A stretch of 64,000 bases of DNA from Rhynchospora pubera (GCA_028095005.1 CM051462.1:238198973-238262972); one strand, 5' to 3'; counted from the first letter of the stretch, positions 23,406 to 35,194 are shown. Notes: generated from the sequence alone by a model not told the origin. Numbers and translations: made by a program.

Positions 23406-24281
23406 CAGGGGCGAAGCCATGTATAAGTTGGTGGGTCCATGGACCCACCTCAATTTTTTTTAATAGATATTGCATCTGTTTGTAATTAAAAAAAATCACA
23501 AGAAGTTAGGGACCCATCTAAAAAATTAGAAGGACCCAGCTGAACATGTCGTGTTTGATTTGAATTGCATAACGACGTCTAAAAAATCACATATGGACCC
23601 AGATAAATATTTGTTCATGATTAATCGTCTTATTTCTTTCTCCCAAATAAATTTTATTAAGACAAATTTTAGAATAGAACGAAATATTTTGATGAATAAT
23701 TATTTCTAGCATATATATACTAGCACGAATCTCGCGCACTGTATGATTTGTCAAGACATTACAAACAAAAGATATCACAAAAGGTCAAAAGTTCAATTCA
23801 GGTATTATATAAAAACTGCCACTAAAAAATACTAAATATTATTCTTGTAAAATAAAGTTCCAAAAGCCACAAAAGATCAGAAATATTGTGGTTTGAATAG
23901 TGACCAAACTTCTTTGTATACCTTCCATCTTTATATATCTATAATATAGAAAAATAAGTGTTCAATAAGATTTCTAATGAACCTATTATGCAAAATTTAT
24001 GAGGAAAAAAAATTCAGAAAAAATTGTTGTACTTTTTTATTGTCTTGATTTTTGAGTTATTACTTTTGTATATTAAGTATATTATTTTAGATTTTTTTAT
24101 GGTTATCATAATATATAATATATATTTGATTTCTCATGAATTTTTTGATGTAACATTATTTTAGAATTGTTTATTTAAAAATTATTATTATATTATGTCT
24201 ATATTAGACTTTACATCATACATATGTTTTTAGTAAAAAATTTACGGACCCTGCTGACACGAAATTTTAGCTTCGTCACTA
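23406..24281. mobile_element. Non-autonomous hAT transposon, 876 bp
   Basis: The left end reads CAGGGGCGAAGCCATG and the right end, reversed, TAGTGACGAAGCTAAA. An 8 bp duplication TTAATAAA flanks it at 23398-23405 and 24282-24289. The GGGGCGAAGCCA terminus also occurs at the hAT element at 47842. No transposase is encoded. It hosts a probable nested Helitron. Confidence 0.85.
23720..23950 (-). mobile_element. Short Helitron nested in a hAT element
   Basis: On the minus strand the block starts TCTATATTATAGATATATAA, like the plant Helitron 5' end, and finishes GCGCGAGATTCGTGCTAG followed by T. The last 18 nt contain a GCGCGA/TCGTGC stem, but the stem runs right into CTAG without the usual ~10 nt spacer, and the base before the 5' TC is T not A. 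I therefore regard it as probable only. Confidence 0.5.
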
Positions 24282-24530
24282 TTAATAAAAGTAAAAGATT
24301 AAGTTGGACCATAAATAAAACAAAGAGGACAAAAATATTAGCCATCTATCGTCATCATATATATATTTTTTGCTGACATGAAACACAATACTAAAGCTGC
24401 AGTTCTATATTATTGCCAGAGAGATTACGGGGTTGTCTAATTGGCACAATTCTAAAATTCAGTGATCAGTTATCAAGTGAATGAACTTAACATCAGTAAT
24501 AACAACTATATAATAAATTTTATATATCTT

Positions 24531-24697
24531 GGGGTCGTTTGGATGCGTCCCAAATTCCGGGAATAAGCAATTACGGGCATAAATTTTAATATAAACAATC
24601 CAAACTCTTCACAAAGTTACACACTTTCCAATAAATTTATGCTTAGGAATAGCAAATTTCCCCAATTCCCCCAATTCATAAGCGATCCAAACGCCCC
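24531..24697. mobile_element. GTTTGGAT-type MITE, 167 bp
   Basis: TIRs are GGGGTCGTTTGGATGCG and, reversed, GGGGCGTTTGGATCGC. CTT flanks both sides (24528-24530 and 24698-24700). It contains the family core in reverse orientation (TTCACAAAGTTACACACTT). Confidence 0.75.
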
Positions 24698-26142
24698 CTT
24701 TATTTCCACGAAGAAAAGTTTGTCCTTTTTCTAATAACAGCTATATAATAAATTTTATTCCTATATAAACCGATAGTGTCGCTCTTTCAAAGAAGAGTCA
24801 AACATTATTTGACTATTCTGCTTGAATTGGGCATTGAACAAAAATGTTCCAAGGCCAAAGGACTAATACCACACAAAAGATTGACAATTAATAGCCTCAA
24901 AAAATCCATTCAAAACAGATGTCATCGGTGACAGAAAGATCTTAGTCATCAGCTCCTCCATGTCATTATTTCTACGGCATGCGAACGATGACGTCGATGA
25001 GTGCCGCGTGGCAAGTGGCAAGTTGGCAACCATTACAGCCAGTGTTTAAAATATCCTACCGGACCGGCCGGTTCAACCGGGTAAACCGGGAACCGGACCC
25101 TGGGCCGGTAGGGTTAGGTTTGAATACCGGGTAGCTGGAGAACCGGGAAAAACCGGAAAAATATCGGATAAACCGGGTAAAACCGTCTACCGGTTCGGCT
25201 GGTTCACCTTAGTTCCTTGGTTTAAATTTTGAGCGCTTCAATTGATTATCCGATTGGTAGAAAAAGAAACCATGCTGCACAATTCCCTAAATTGTGCCTC
25301 CAATCACGTGGTCCATTGGAAATTTGGATAATTATAATACGATTCACTTCCTTTCTTACTTCAGTTTCTAAGTTTAAATTAATCTCTATCTCTACTACTT
25401 ATAAAGCACCCTTAGCAAGGTCAGCATTTTTTACACAAAGGGGTCCAAACAATTTTGTTAGCATCATTATAAACCATTGATCAATATGATGTACGGTTTG
25501 GATCACTATTTCTATAAAGAAGTCGACTCTACACACAAATAAGTCAAATAGCTGAAATTGTTTTATTTTTTTCGCTGCTCCTGAGGCGCTGAAACAGGTC
25601 TCCGCGCCGCCTCCAACTGGACCAACCCCGAACTCTAATTCATTTTCGTTCAAACCCTACTAAATTTCGGTTCTCCGCCTCCCCCTCTTCCAATTCCGCT
25701 CCTCCAAATTGAAAGCAGGAGTAATGAAGATCAGCATCTCTCTCCTTCTCTCTCGCGATCGATCGAGCAACCATCACTCTTGTTCGCCTCTGCGTACTCG
25801 CCAAGAGCCAATATTTTTTTTTCGCAGCTGCGCCTTCCTCCCCCCTACGGCAGAAAAGGAAACCACAGACTTTCTCCATTTCGCATTCGCTCTCCCCGCT
25901 TACCCTTGCTCCCTCCTCCCTTCCCCTATCGACCGAAAAGGAAACAACACCCCTGCCTTGGCATAAATTTCACAGACGATGACCTAAATCAGCCGCCTCA
26001 ACTCAGTTCTCTCGCGAAGCTTCTAGCCTTCTCTTTCGCGAGTTGTGACCGCCGCTCGCATTCTCACAAAAGGATACTCTTTCTGTTGCTAACTCGCTTT
26101 CTAGGGTTTCTAAAATCGGAGACGAAGAAGGGTTAGGACGCC

Positions 26143-27092
26143 ATGGCCTCCACTCCCGCTTCGATTCCTAGCGACCTCGCAAAGAAGAAGCGCGTAAGAT
26201 TACCTCTCTTGTTTGATTTGTGTTGTTCTTTGCTAGATGCGGCCATGGATTTTTAATTGGTTGTGATTTCATTGATTCGTTTTATTTTTTGTTTGAATCT
26301 TAGGTGAATCGTAGTGCGAAGCTGAAGCAATGCAAGTTGGATGCCCGTCACGAGCAAAGGCTCTCTCAAGGTGCGTTACTTTGATAAAGTCAAGCACCTG
26401 GTAGCTATTTCAACACTAATTAAAAGTCCCAAATTAACCCTTTGTGTGTGTATATTCCTGAGGGTTTTTTTTTTGTTGAGTTATGCACTCAAACCTGGAA
26501 GTGTTGAAATAATTGTGAACGGCTAATGATTCTGATTTATTTTAAATATATGCAGCTACAAAGACACTAAACAAGGGTATAGCTGAGATTGTTGTGATGG
26601 AAGCTGATACTGAGCCCCTGGAAATCCTTCTTCATCTCCCTTTGCTTGCTGAGGATAAGGTATTTTTGTCATTACATGGCCTTCCTTAAGTTTTTATTTT
26701 CTTTTGGTGAAGTAAATCTGAGGCCTTTAGGTGTCGTGGAATGAGAGTTAGTTTTACATTCTAGAATGAATCCAGAAAGTTGTATTGTTTTGGCTGGTTT
26801 CATTTGTTACATGTGCTTTAGACTGGCGCATATTGTGGTCTTAAAATTCTTAATACTTTTAATGAGGGACCAAACAAATTTTCTGATCTTAATATTTCTA
26901 ATAGCTGGTTTTAACAGTTGATTTTATTATTTTTTATTCCAGAATGTCCCATATGTATTTGTCCCATCTAAAGACTCCTTGGGTCGGGCTTGTGGTGTGA
27001 CAAGATCTGTTATTGCATGCTCTGTTACCAGTAATGATGCTAGCCAGATTAAAGGCCAAATCCAACAAATCAAGGTATACATCTTTTTATAA
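26143..27092 (+). CDS. Chimeric ORF: unknown N-terminus fused to SNU13 core
   Basis: Exons 26143-26193, 26304-26370, 26556-26659 and 26943-27092 join in phase to give 123 residues. Residues 1-39 (MASTPASIPSDLAKKKR, then NRSAKLKQCKLDARHEQ) come from a gene I do not recognise. The rest, starting ATKTLNKGIAEIVVMEAD, is the core of SNU13/NHP2L1 (15.5K, L7Ae family), including EPLEILLHLPLLAEDK, VPYVFVPSK and GRACGVTR. The SNU13 N-terminal ~40 residues and its last exon are missing; the frame ends by reading VYIFL into the former intron. SNU13 binds kink-turn RNA in U4 snRNA and box C/D snoRNAs. The lost N-terminus and C-terminus make normal function doubtful. Expression is unproven. Confidence 0.6.
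26311..26382 (+). repeat. 72 bp direct repeat, copy A (covers exon 2)
   Basis: Identical over 72 bp to 27127-27198. It spans most of exon 2 of the unknown gene, its donor and the first intron bases. The SNU13 fragment lies between the two copies. Confidence 0.97.
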
Positions 27093-27126
27093 GAAACATA
27101 AAAATTAAGGCGTTCATCTGAAAAAG

Positions 27127-27198
27127 GTAGTGCGAAGCTGAAGCAATGCAAGTTGGATGCCCGTCACGAGCAAAGGCTCTCTCAAGGTGCGTTACTTT
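27127..27198 (+). repeat. 72 bp direct repeat, copy B
   Basis: Perfect repeat of 26311-26382. Its right flank (CAGATTCGATAAGG) is probably the original continuation of the gene, while the right flank of copy A (GATAAAGTC) is the junction with inserted DNA. Confidence 0.97.
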
Positions 27199-29081
27199 CA
27201 GATTCGATAAGGTTTTTTTTTTTTGTATGCAATCTAATGTTGATTGTCTCAAACCATGTGTATCAAATACCATTAGTTGAACATGCTTAAACGATGCCCA
27301 TTAGCTGCAACTATAACGAAATTCTCAATTTTTCTTTTTTTGCACTTTTCTTAATGCAATGAACTTTATAAAATTTTGATTTTTTTTATCAATGATTGAG
27401 TACTTTCTTTGTATATTCAATAGATTTCTGAAATTTCAATTTTTTTATTAGTACTTCTTTACTTTTTTCTTTTTTGGCAGAGATAAAATAGGAATTGGAG
27501 GAACGTGGCCTGATTTTGGTGATCATCTCATATATGCTCTATTGACAAAGATTCATAACATTTTTTTAAAGGGGTACATTTCATTATTATTAGCTTCAAA
27601 TCGTAGAGGTTATCACGCAATATTTTCCCTCTTAGAAAGCTGGATGGCCCACCCATTCGTTATACAATACAATACTGAATTTTTGTATCTTTTTTCGAAA
27701 CTTATTACAAGCGCTTAGCCAGCACACCAAGGAAGGAGGTAGTTGGCTGTCTGTGAATCTAGAGGTTTTTAACTGCTCAACTAGCATGGTGGACTCTATA
27801 AAGCATGAGCTAACGGTGAGGATGTGCAGGCATTGGTGCATGATAGAGTACCAACATTAAGGTAAGGAAATAAAGTACCAACTTGAAGGAGAGGAAGAGG
27901 AACATCAACACCAGGAATGCAACTCTGATTTGGTAACTTATTTAACTTTAAGGTACACTACCTTTCTAAAATTTATTTATTTACTTCTTATATGGATCAT
28001 TTTTTTAGCTACAACAAAATGAATACTTTTAGCTAATTTTGGCTTGAAGTCTTTTGTATCTAAATAGGATCAAATACAGGTAACCAAGAAGATGATCAAG
28101 CTTTAATCTTTCTTATAAAATATGGTGCCAATTCTTAATGAAAAACACTAATTGGTCAAAAGGGCATAAATATAAAAGAATACTAAAAAGGAATAATACA
28201 CACGTACTATGCAAAAAGTGCCAATATTTTGTTTTAAAAAGGCCTAATATTCAACAGATAAAAAAAGAATAAAATCTCAAGACAGGTAGTGGACTGAAAA
28301 ACAAGCTAAAAGCTAGCTAACCTGCTAAATATTTGATGACTTTTGATCGAACCAGGTTCTTACCAGAAGTTGCACACTGGAATCCTATTTCGGTGTGAAA
28401 ACTGTTGTTAGCAAAATCTGTTCACTGACAGTAACAGTGAAAATTAGAGAAAATTTTGAATTTTGTTTGCCGCTCCATATTCTGTTTCGCTATTTAAACA
28501 ATCAATTCGATGGATAATAAACACACCGATTTTGTTGTTCAGGTGATCAAAAATAGTTTACTCAATATTTTTTCTCATCTCTTTATTCTCTCTATGAACT
28601 ATGGATCTAAATACGACAATGCTTCTTTTTCATCATTTTCTTAATTTCCTACTCATTTGGGAGGGACCGCAAATGAGATTTGTCTCATATTTTCTTTTGC
28701 TTCTATTGAAAGTTCGACTCATGAAATCAAATCACTCATTGCTATTGTTTCCTCACATGTTTTATTTGCATCTAAATTTCTTATTGCTGGTACAAATAGG
28801 TTCCAATTTATTTCATTTTCCTCCTAAGGTCTATTCCAGGTACATATTGAAGACTTCTCAGCATTACGAGTCAAGTTTAGGATTCTATATGAAAATATTA
28901 AATTAGATGAAGTATCACATTAATGCTGAAAGCCTGAAATTGAATTATTTCCATTTAAAGGTTCTTTGTATTGAAAATAGTTCCTATGTGTAACCTATGT
29001 TTATTTTCTTTCCTCAAATAAATACGTCTTTAATCCTTCTATACATGTACTGAATTTATTTTGTGTTGTTCATGTTCCCAG

Positions 29082-29212
29082 TTGATGAGGAGGGCACAAG
29101 GATCACTGTCGTGGATTATTTCAGGGAGCGATACAATTGCAACTTGAGGTATACAGCCTGGCCTTGTCTCCAGTCTGGCAATGACAACAGGTCCACCTAC
29201 TTGCCAATGGAG
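29082..29212 (+). pseudogene. Isolated ARGONAUTE PAZ-domain exon
   Basis: A 131 nt exon with acceptor (TTCCCAG) and donor (GTATGT) reads VDEEGTRITVVDYFRERYN and then WPCLQSGNDNRSTYLPME. This is the PAZ segment of plant ARGONAUTE proteins (VDYF...PCLQ-G----YLPMEVC), nearest in feel to AGO1/AGO5 (MEL1) type members. Exon borders fall where plant AGO introns are expected. No neighbouring AGO exon (ACKI-EGQRY part, MID, PIWI) is present, so it cannot make an Argonaute. It lies inside the hAT-type element at 25040-32010. Confidence 0.85.
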
Positions 29213-31211
29213 GTATGTTGGTCTCACCTTATGCATAATTTCTCATTCATCATCTGATGATGCTTCTCTAATTTGGTTGAATTTGTGGGTAGGTATGCAA
29301 TATTGAATGTGGGTGTTGAATTCTAATGAATTCCAATGGTGACTGTATACAAGCACCACAACCATAGGACATGCTGTTACTAAAACAACATACTCATTGC
29401 AATTGTTTTTTTACATTCAGATTTTGATGTAGCAGTGAAAGAGGATAATGCTAATTGCTAGCAATGGATGCAGCTATTAGATTGAAGTAATTGCATGCAA
29501 AGAGCGTTGTCCATTTTTATCCCAAGTGTGATAACCTCTTGGTGAATCTGAAGGATTTGCACGTCCATACTGAATTAAAAGTTCTTAAATTGATTATTTT
29601 TTTATGTGTGTTCATTTGGAATTGTGATGTGGGAAATTCTCACAGGAGAGGAACTAATTTATAGGTATGAAAATTATGTACCTTAAACAATATTAAAACG
29701 ACAAAGTTACTGCAAAATATATTAATTTCTGATAATGGTGATTGTAATTTGTTGTAAGGCAACTAATTTATGTTTATTTTCTAGATTCTTACCCAGTGCC
29801 TTAATTATTACCTGACTTTGATAATAATTTTGATGCCATAAATTCCAATGTCCAGTACCTGAACCAAACCTGACTTTGGTAATTTTGATAAGCGATATAT
29901 AACCTAAATGAACACAATGTCAGAAATAACCCAAACTGAAATGATTCATAGTCAAAATCTTTTTTGATTCATCTCACCTGTTTTCTATCTCTACAAATGT
30001 TTCGTTTTGTGTTATTAAGGTTAATTTCGCTCATCTCACCTGTTTTCTATCAGAAAATGAATTTTATCTAATAATGTTAATACCTGTTATTAACAAAAAT
30101 AATGTTTACCTGTTATCAATATTTCAATTTATACTTAGTAGTTTGCATATAGGCCCTGAAGAGATAAATTTATATTAAAAAGTTGCTTATGTTGTAGCTA
30201 TGATTTCAACAAATAAATAAGTTACGAACATAGAAAGACTTCTAGCAAAAGAATGAGAAATTTTAACTGACACATGACATGCAGCATTATATACAAAATA
30301 TGCCCCAAGAGATTGAAGAATGCTTTTGGCTATTAACATGGAAGTTTGCTATTGTTTTTTTTTAATTAAGACCGAACTTTTTGTTTTTATCTGTTAATTG
30401 CAAGGTTTCATTGTAGGTACTTTACTGATACAGCTTTCTGGTAAGATAGCAGTGCTGGTCCAATTAATACCGACAATTGGTATTTGTGTATGAGACGAAT
30501 AATAGTGTCATTAGCTATCAGATCCCTCTTCTGTAATCCTTTTTTCGCTTTTCTACTACTTAATTATATATTTTCTTAGTTTAGTCGTTCTATGTTTTCA
30601 TATTATGCACCTATGTGTATTTCTTTACCTTTCAGAGCTACACGGTGCCTTTGAAATTTTTTCCCAAAAAAAAAAAATCATTGTGGATATATATGACGGG
30701 CTTTAAATCCCAAATTAGATTTTGCCATTTTGGTCATAAACTTCAACGTGTACATCCGTATTTAGTCATACCAAATTAAGCAAATTGATGCTTTTATTCT
30801 ATTTGTTTAAATCTGAGAATACTTCTGCAATCTTTAGCGTCAATCAAAATGACGTTAACCTTACATATTGAAAATGGATAATATATCTGTGCTGAATAAG
30901 ACCTATTTCACATATCACGTATTAAAGTCCGCCCACACATTGTGATGACACAACACAAACACACTTCACTCTTGCATTTTATGTACTCACACGATTCTAA
31001 TAAACTCAGTCTCATCAACTGCAGCAGCGTCGATCACCCAAAAATAAAAATTGACGTCACTATGGTCCTCTTCGCCCACACATTGGGTTGACACTGCTGC
31101 TAGGGGTGTCAAACATTAGAGTAAATTTTTTTTCAAAACACTCTATCTCTCACCCTCTTCTTCTTTTCCTTTTCATTACTCTCCAACCGATCTGGAGCGA
31201 GTTAAGTACTC

Positions 31212-31432
31212 GGGTGTGTTTGGATGAGCCGAGAATAGAGAATATAAATAAGAAATTTTGGTTTGAGTGTTTATTCTTATTCTTGTGCAACCCAAACAAC
31301 ACAAGAATAAGAAATTTGGGCCCTTATTCCTATACTAACAAAACCATGGTATAAGAACAAGGAATAAGAATAAGCACGCAAATCGAAATTTTTTATTCTT
31401 ATTCCTTATTCTCGACTCATCCAAACACACCC
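31212..31432. mobile_element. MITE with 26 bp TIRs, 221 bp
   Basis: Left end GGGTGTGTTTGGATGAG and the exact reverse complement at the right end; the match continues to GAGAATA with one mismatch, about 26 bp. No clean TSD is visible. It is nested in the large hAT-type element. The internal text is rich in AAGAATAAG words. It lacks the AAGTGTGTAACTTTG core of the other GTTTGGAT MITEs. Confidence 0.75.
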
Positions 31433-31541
31433 TTAGATCAGAGTAACTTCCGTCACTTTCCCTTCTTCTCTCTCTGAATTCGTTGTTTTAAAGCAGACCT
31501 TAAACGTCTTTTAACTTTTTGAAATATATCAAAGAATGAAT

Positions 31542-31572
31542 TGCCCGCACATTGAGCGGGCATTGCTGCTAG
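31542..31572 (+). mobile_element. Helitron 3' terminus
   Basis: A 7 bp stem TGCCCGC/GCGGGCA with a 7 nt loop is followed by TTGCTGCTAG and T. This is the Helitron 3' signature, with CTAG ending at 31572. A diverged sister tail (CACTGCTGCTAG) ends at 31103. The 5' start could not be placed. Confidence 0.65.
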
Positions 31573-32230
31573 TGTAATTTAGGATACCACATGTTTTGCA
31601 ATTAAGGTAGCTTTCTAAAGAAATGTATTGAAAGTGTAAAACTCATGTAAATCTCATGCTTCTGACTAATGTAGGCTATAGGCGCTTAAGCATATAATAA
31701 TAATAATAATAATAATATTATGCATGCTGCATATTGCTTATTAACTATTACTCTACATGTTTGACTTCTTGTTTTTCTATTTTAGTCAATTTTAGTGAAC
31801 AATTTAGTGCACAGGAGTACTTGGACTATTGGAAATTTAGAAGTTTTTTATGGTTTTAAAATTAAATATACTTTTGCTGATTATTATTATTATTATATAG
31901 ATATAACATGATGTCGTCCGGTTTTCTTAACCAGTTTAACCGATTAAACCGATAAATCCCGTACCTATAGCTCGACCGGTTCGACCTCCGGTACGGTATT
32001 TAAAACATTGATTACAGCACGCGACAAAAGCTGCATTAAAACTATATAAAGCTTGCGCAGCGTGACTTGCGCGTGGGATGCCTTTTCTACTGTAGTTAGT
32101 ACAGTAATTCATCTGGACCGTCTGTCTTCTGCGTTTGATGTTGCCCGTTCGATCTGCAGTGCATCCATCCGTCTGATCTTCGGCTTCTGGATATTTCCAC
32201 ATGAAGAGGCTCTTTCTCCTCATTTCTCCC

Positions 32231-32400
32231 GGAGTTGTATCCTCTGGATGGTTTAACAAAACCATCCACTGGACGTCTCGTATTCTCAACCGCCCGATCT
32301 AAATAGACGGCCGGATCAATTCCTCCGTAGAAAGAACAGAAAAACTCAGTCGTATACGCTTCTTTTTCCCTTCTTCTTCGTTTACGGTCCGTACTTAGAG
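32231..32400 (+). repeat. Inverted-repeat promoter-like block, left arm
   Basis: This block begins GGAGTTGTATCCTCTGGATG and contains ACCATCCACTGGACGTCTCG, CAACCGCCCGATCTAAA and GTATACGCTT. Its diverged reverse complement is at 35438-35593. Both blocks lead into C/T-rich 5' UTR-like DNA that points toward the other. Confidence 0.8.
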
Positions 32401-32649
32401 AGAGAAAGCGCGAGAGAGAGAGAGGAGCAAACCTAGTTCCCAGACTAATCAGCCTCCGCTCTGTTATCTCTTTCATTATCGATCTAACTTTCTCTCTTTG
32501 CCACGAATTCCAGCGATGGAAACCTAACTCGCCTCTCACCTCCGTCATCGAACTCTAGAATCCTCTCACTTAGCTTTGCTGCCTAGGGATTTGGCCCTAA
32601 TCAAGGTATGTAGCTCTCCTTCTCATCAACCTTTGTCTATCTCTTTCGA

Positions 32650-32676
32650 TCTCTCTCTCCCTCTCTCTCCCTCCCT

Positions 32677-32719
<43 letters not shown>
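32650..32719 (+). repeat. CT-rich microsatellite
   Basis: About 70 bp of CT dinucleotides with CCCT interruptions, directly downstream of a splice donor at 32606. CT-rich tracts are common in plant 5' UTRs and first introns. Confidence 0.9.
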
Positions 32720-32722
<3 letters not shown>

Positions 32723-33373
32723 TTTTCCTCAATACCAGCAACCGTAAATCAGCTGAGACTTGGGTTTCCTCTCTCTCCCTCGCCTCAATTGCATCATATG
32801 GTTCAGAACCAATTGTATTGATGTTCAAGTTTGGAATTTATTATGTTTTATATTTATTTGTGGATGGCACTCTTTTGTTTTTCGTACTGCAGTAAGTGCT
32901 ACTTCAGATGGATAGGAAATAATTGTTTAACAGAAGTGTTTGCCATGCCTGAATCATTTCTTTATTGTCCATTTGAGCTCTTTTCTTATATGACTAGCAA
33001 TTATTTCAGAAGAGTGTGTATGAGGAGAAATGGGTTTAGAATTAGAATTCAATTTGAAGAAAATGCTATTAGCTGGTATATCAGAAATGAATTATGATAT
33101 ACAATATTAGATTAGGAGTCACGTGTCTTCTTTTACATTTTTATCAGAGCACCTTGATAGATTACATAAACAGTGTTTTTTTAAAGTACCTCAGATCTTT
33201 ATTGTATTTTGGCAAGTACTGATCAGTTTTTGAGACTAAAGTACATAGTAGAAGTATGCTAATATAGCAACAGCACCTCGATGCCAGTACCAGTTATGCT
33301 TTTGTTGGTTAAGCACTGGTTTGTACCTTGTACAATAGCTACTATTTCTCATGGTTAATTACCGGTATTGTAG

Positions 33374-33594
33374 GAACTCGTGCTGGCTCTACCATAATTA
33401 TGCTGAAATTTGTGTTGAAGCCAAAGACAACTGATGATTCCTCTGAAAAGATCCTCTTGGATCCGACTTCAAGCAACAAATCAGTAACCAAGGTTGAGAG
33501 TGAAAGCAAGAAGCTTGCAGAAGACAACTGCAACACTGCACCAAATGGCCTCCAAGCACTTTATGCAACTTATGAGTCTGACGAGACTGAATGA
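33374..33594 (+). CDS. C-terminal exon of an unrecognised gene
   Basis: An exon starts after an acceptor (TATTGTAG) and stays open for 73 codons to a TGA at 33592-33594. The first Met in frame is at 33400 and would give 64 residues starting MLKFVLKPKTTDDSSEKI. The text is polar and ends NGLQALYATYESDETE, in the style of disordered nuclear protein tails. The likely 5' exon is the C/T-rich block around 32400-32605, whose donor is CAAG/GTATGT at 32606; it contains only a Met-Glu-Thr-stop frame. The product is not recognised. It may be a truncated gene copy. Confidence 0.4.
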
Positions 33595-34456
33595 ATCAAG
33601 CAACTGTATTTGTTTTTGGTAGGAACAACATAATTTCTTGGAACTTTCGAGGCTTTTATGGGTTTTAATTGAAGGGTTCTAGGAGTGATTAGATGCTCGT
33701 GTTCAATTTTTGTTAGTAATTTGATTGCAGACATAGAGTAAACTATGTTGTTAGAAATTAGAAATTGGTACCTTTTGCATACTACTTTTTGCAGTGAAGA
33801 GTATTTCACTACTACACATTAATTATTGAACCATGTCATCTTTGTATTTTTACTCCATGTGACATTCGTCAGTTAAAACTGTCTCTTCAATTTTGTTTCA
33901 ACTGGAGTCTAATGAGATAATAATCTTTTGATTTGTATTTTGCCTTCCGTTTTAGCATTCTGGTGATCGCTTTAAACATATGCTTGTTGCAGCTTGTGTG
34001 CTGATCTCAGTTATACTTGGTTATAGTCTCTGTATGTGCCTATATTTTCTTCTTTTATGTGAATTTTTGTGACACTCTGGTACATTGTGTACCTATTAAA
34101 ATTATAACACTTGTACTTGAAGCATACATATGTATAATACACAAAAACTCTCAAACAAGAACGCTCTAGATTTTTTTCAAAAGACAAACAAAGAAGCAAA
34201 TATCTCAACATTTCTTGTGAACCAAAGAGCGATACCAGACATACAGCTCTACAAGTCATTTACAACATTACTATTTACTAAACCAAACACAAACAGTTAA
34301 TAAGCTAAATTGCAAGCTGGCCCCTAGTTGTACTAAACCAAACACAAAGAACCAGTAGCACATCACACAGAAACTAGCATCCTACTTGTGATGCAGTGCA
34401 GCATCTAAACTAAAATAAAATAAAAGAAAAAAAATCAGCAAATCTCAAAGTAATTC

Positions 34457-35194
34457 CTATCGAGAATCCAGTTCAATGCCCATCTCCAAGGGAATATTAC
34501 AATCTGAGCAATAACCCTTCCTAGACATCGAATTCATTTTGCTAAATGCCTTTTTAATCCTGAAAAATTAACAATGCGACCACAAATAAGCTTGTAAATA
34601 GTTAAGAATTAGCCAGCATAAGCATCCTAAAAAGCAGCAATTACTTCCTATATCAGAACTTCTTAACACACTGGCATCATTAATATCCATCTTTGAAATA
34701 AGAGACTCCAATGAAACAAAACCAATATCCAATTTCCAACAAAGTTTTTCATATAGTAGCTCTCCTCACCAGCATGTAAATTGGTTGATTAAAAAGTTAA
34801 AAATGTCGATTACAGACCTTAACAGGTTTGAGATGGTAGATGTGAAATTTAACAGTAATGTCGATTACACACCTTAACAGGTCTGAGATGGTAAATGTGA
34901 AATTCAACAGTAATGTCGATTACACACCTTAACAGGTCTGAGATGTTAGATGTGAAATTTACTGCATGTCCTTTTACTTTACATACAACTTAATTACAAA
35001 CTCGATTAAGTTGCTGCCTAGTAAAAGCTTTTTATATGCTTTATGGACCAAAAATGGACAGAACTAAGAAATAGATAAGTCCTGTAAAATCAAACTGACC
35101 TTGTTATAGTGAGATAAATCTTTGATCGAGTATTCCTTCAGATTGATTGACTTCGATCAAGAGTTCCCTTCAAATCGAGGGTTGCCTACTTACC
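34457..35194 (-). CDS. Possible short two-exon minus-strand transcript
   Basis: A 5' UTR-like block (about 35194-35440, minus strand) with a good donor (GAAG/GTAAGT) precedes an exon at 34457-34559 with a good acceptor (TTTTTCAG). The exon can encode MNSMSRKGYCSDCNIPLEMG plus five residues before a TAG. The product is not recognised, and other exons may be missing. It starts from the right arm of the inverted promoter-like pair. Confidence 0.25.
34802..34961. repeat. Tandem repeat, 55 bp unit, nearly 3 copies
   Basis: Units start at 34802, 34857 and 34912, each beginning AATGTCGATTACA and containing CCTTAACAGGT and GAGATG. The third unit is cut short near 34961. Copies differ at a few bases. 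Confidence 0.92.

Larger units (their letters stand above)
25040..32010. mobile_element. 6.97 kb hAT-type element carrying host gene pieces
   Basis: The left end reads CAGTGTTTAAAATATCCTAC and the right end, reversed, CAATGTTTTAAATACCGTAC; both continue into CCGG-rich subterminal text with repeated ACCGGTT words. An 8 bp duplication ATTACAGC flanks it at 25032-25039 and 32011-32018. An 8 bp TSD with CA-starting TIRs and clustered subterminal motifs indicates the hAT superfamily. No hAT transposase (RNase H-like or hATC domain) is seen. Inside are a promoter-like 5' region with a coding exon pair (26143-26370), SNU13 exons, an ARGONAUTE PAZ exon, Helitron tails near 31100 and 31572, and a MITE. 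It is thus a large gene-carrying non-autonomous element with later insertions. Stretches 27199-29081 and 29213-31070 hold only AT-rich, unrecognised DNA. Confidence 0.82.

Noticed and set aside
31074..31103. Second Helitron 3' end (CACTGCTGCTAG)
   Set aside because: CTAG is followed by G instead of T and the hairpin is only 4 bp; kept only as a diverged sister tail.
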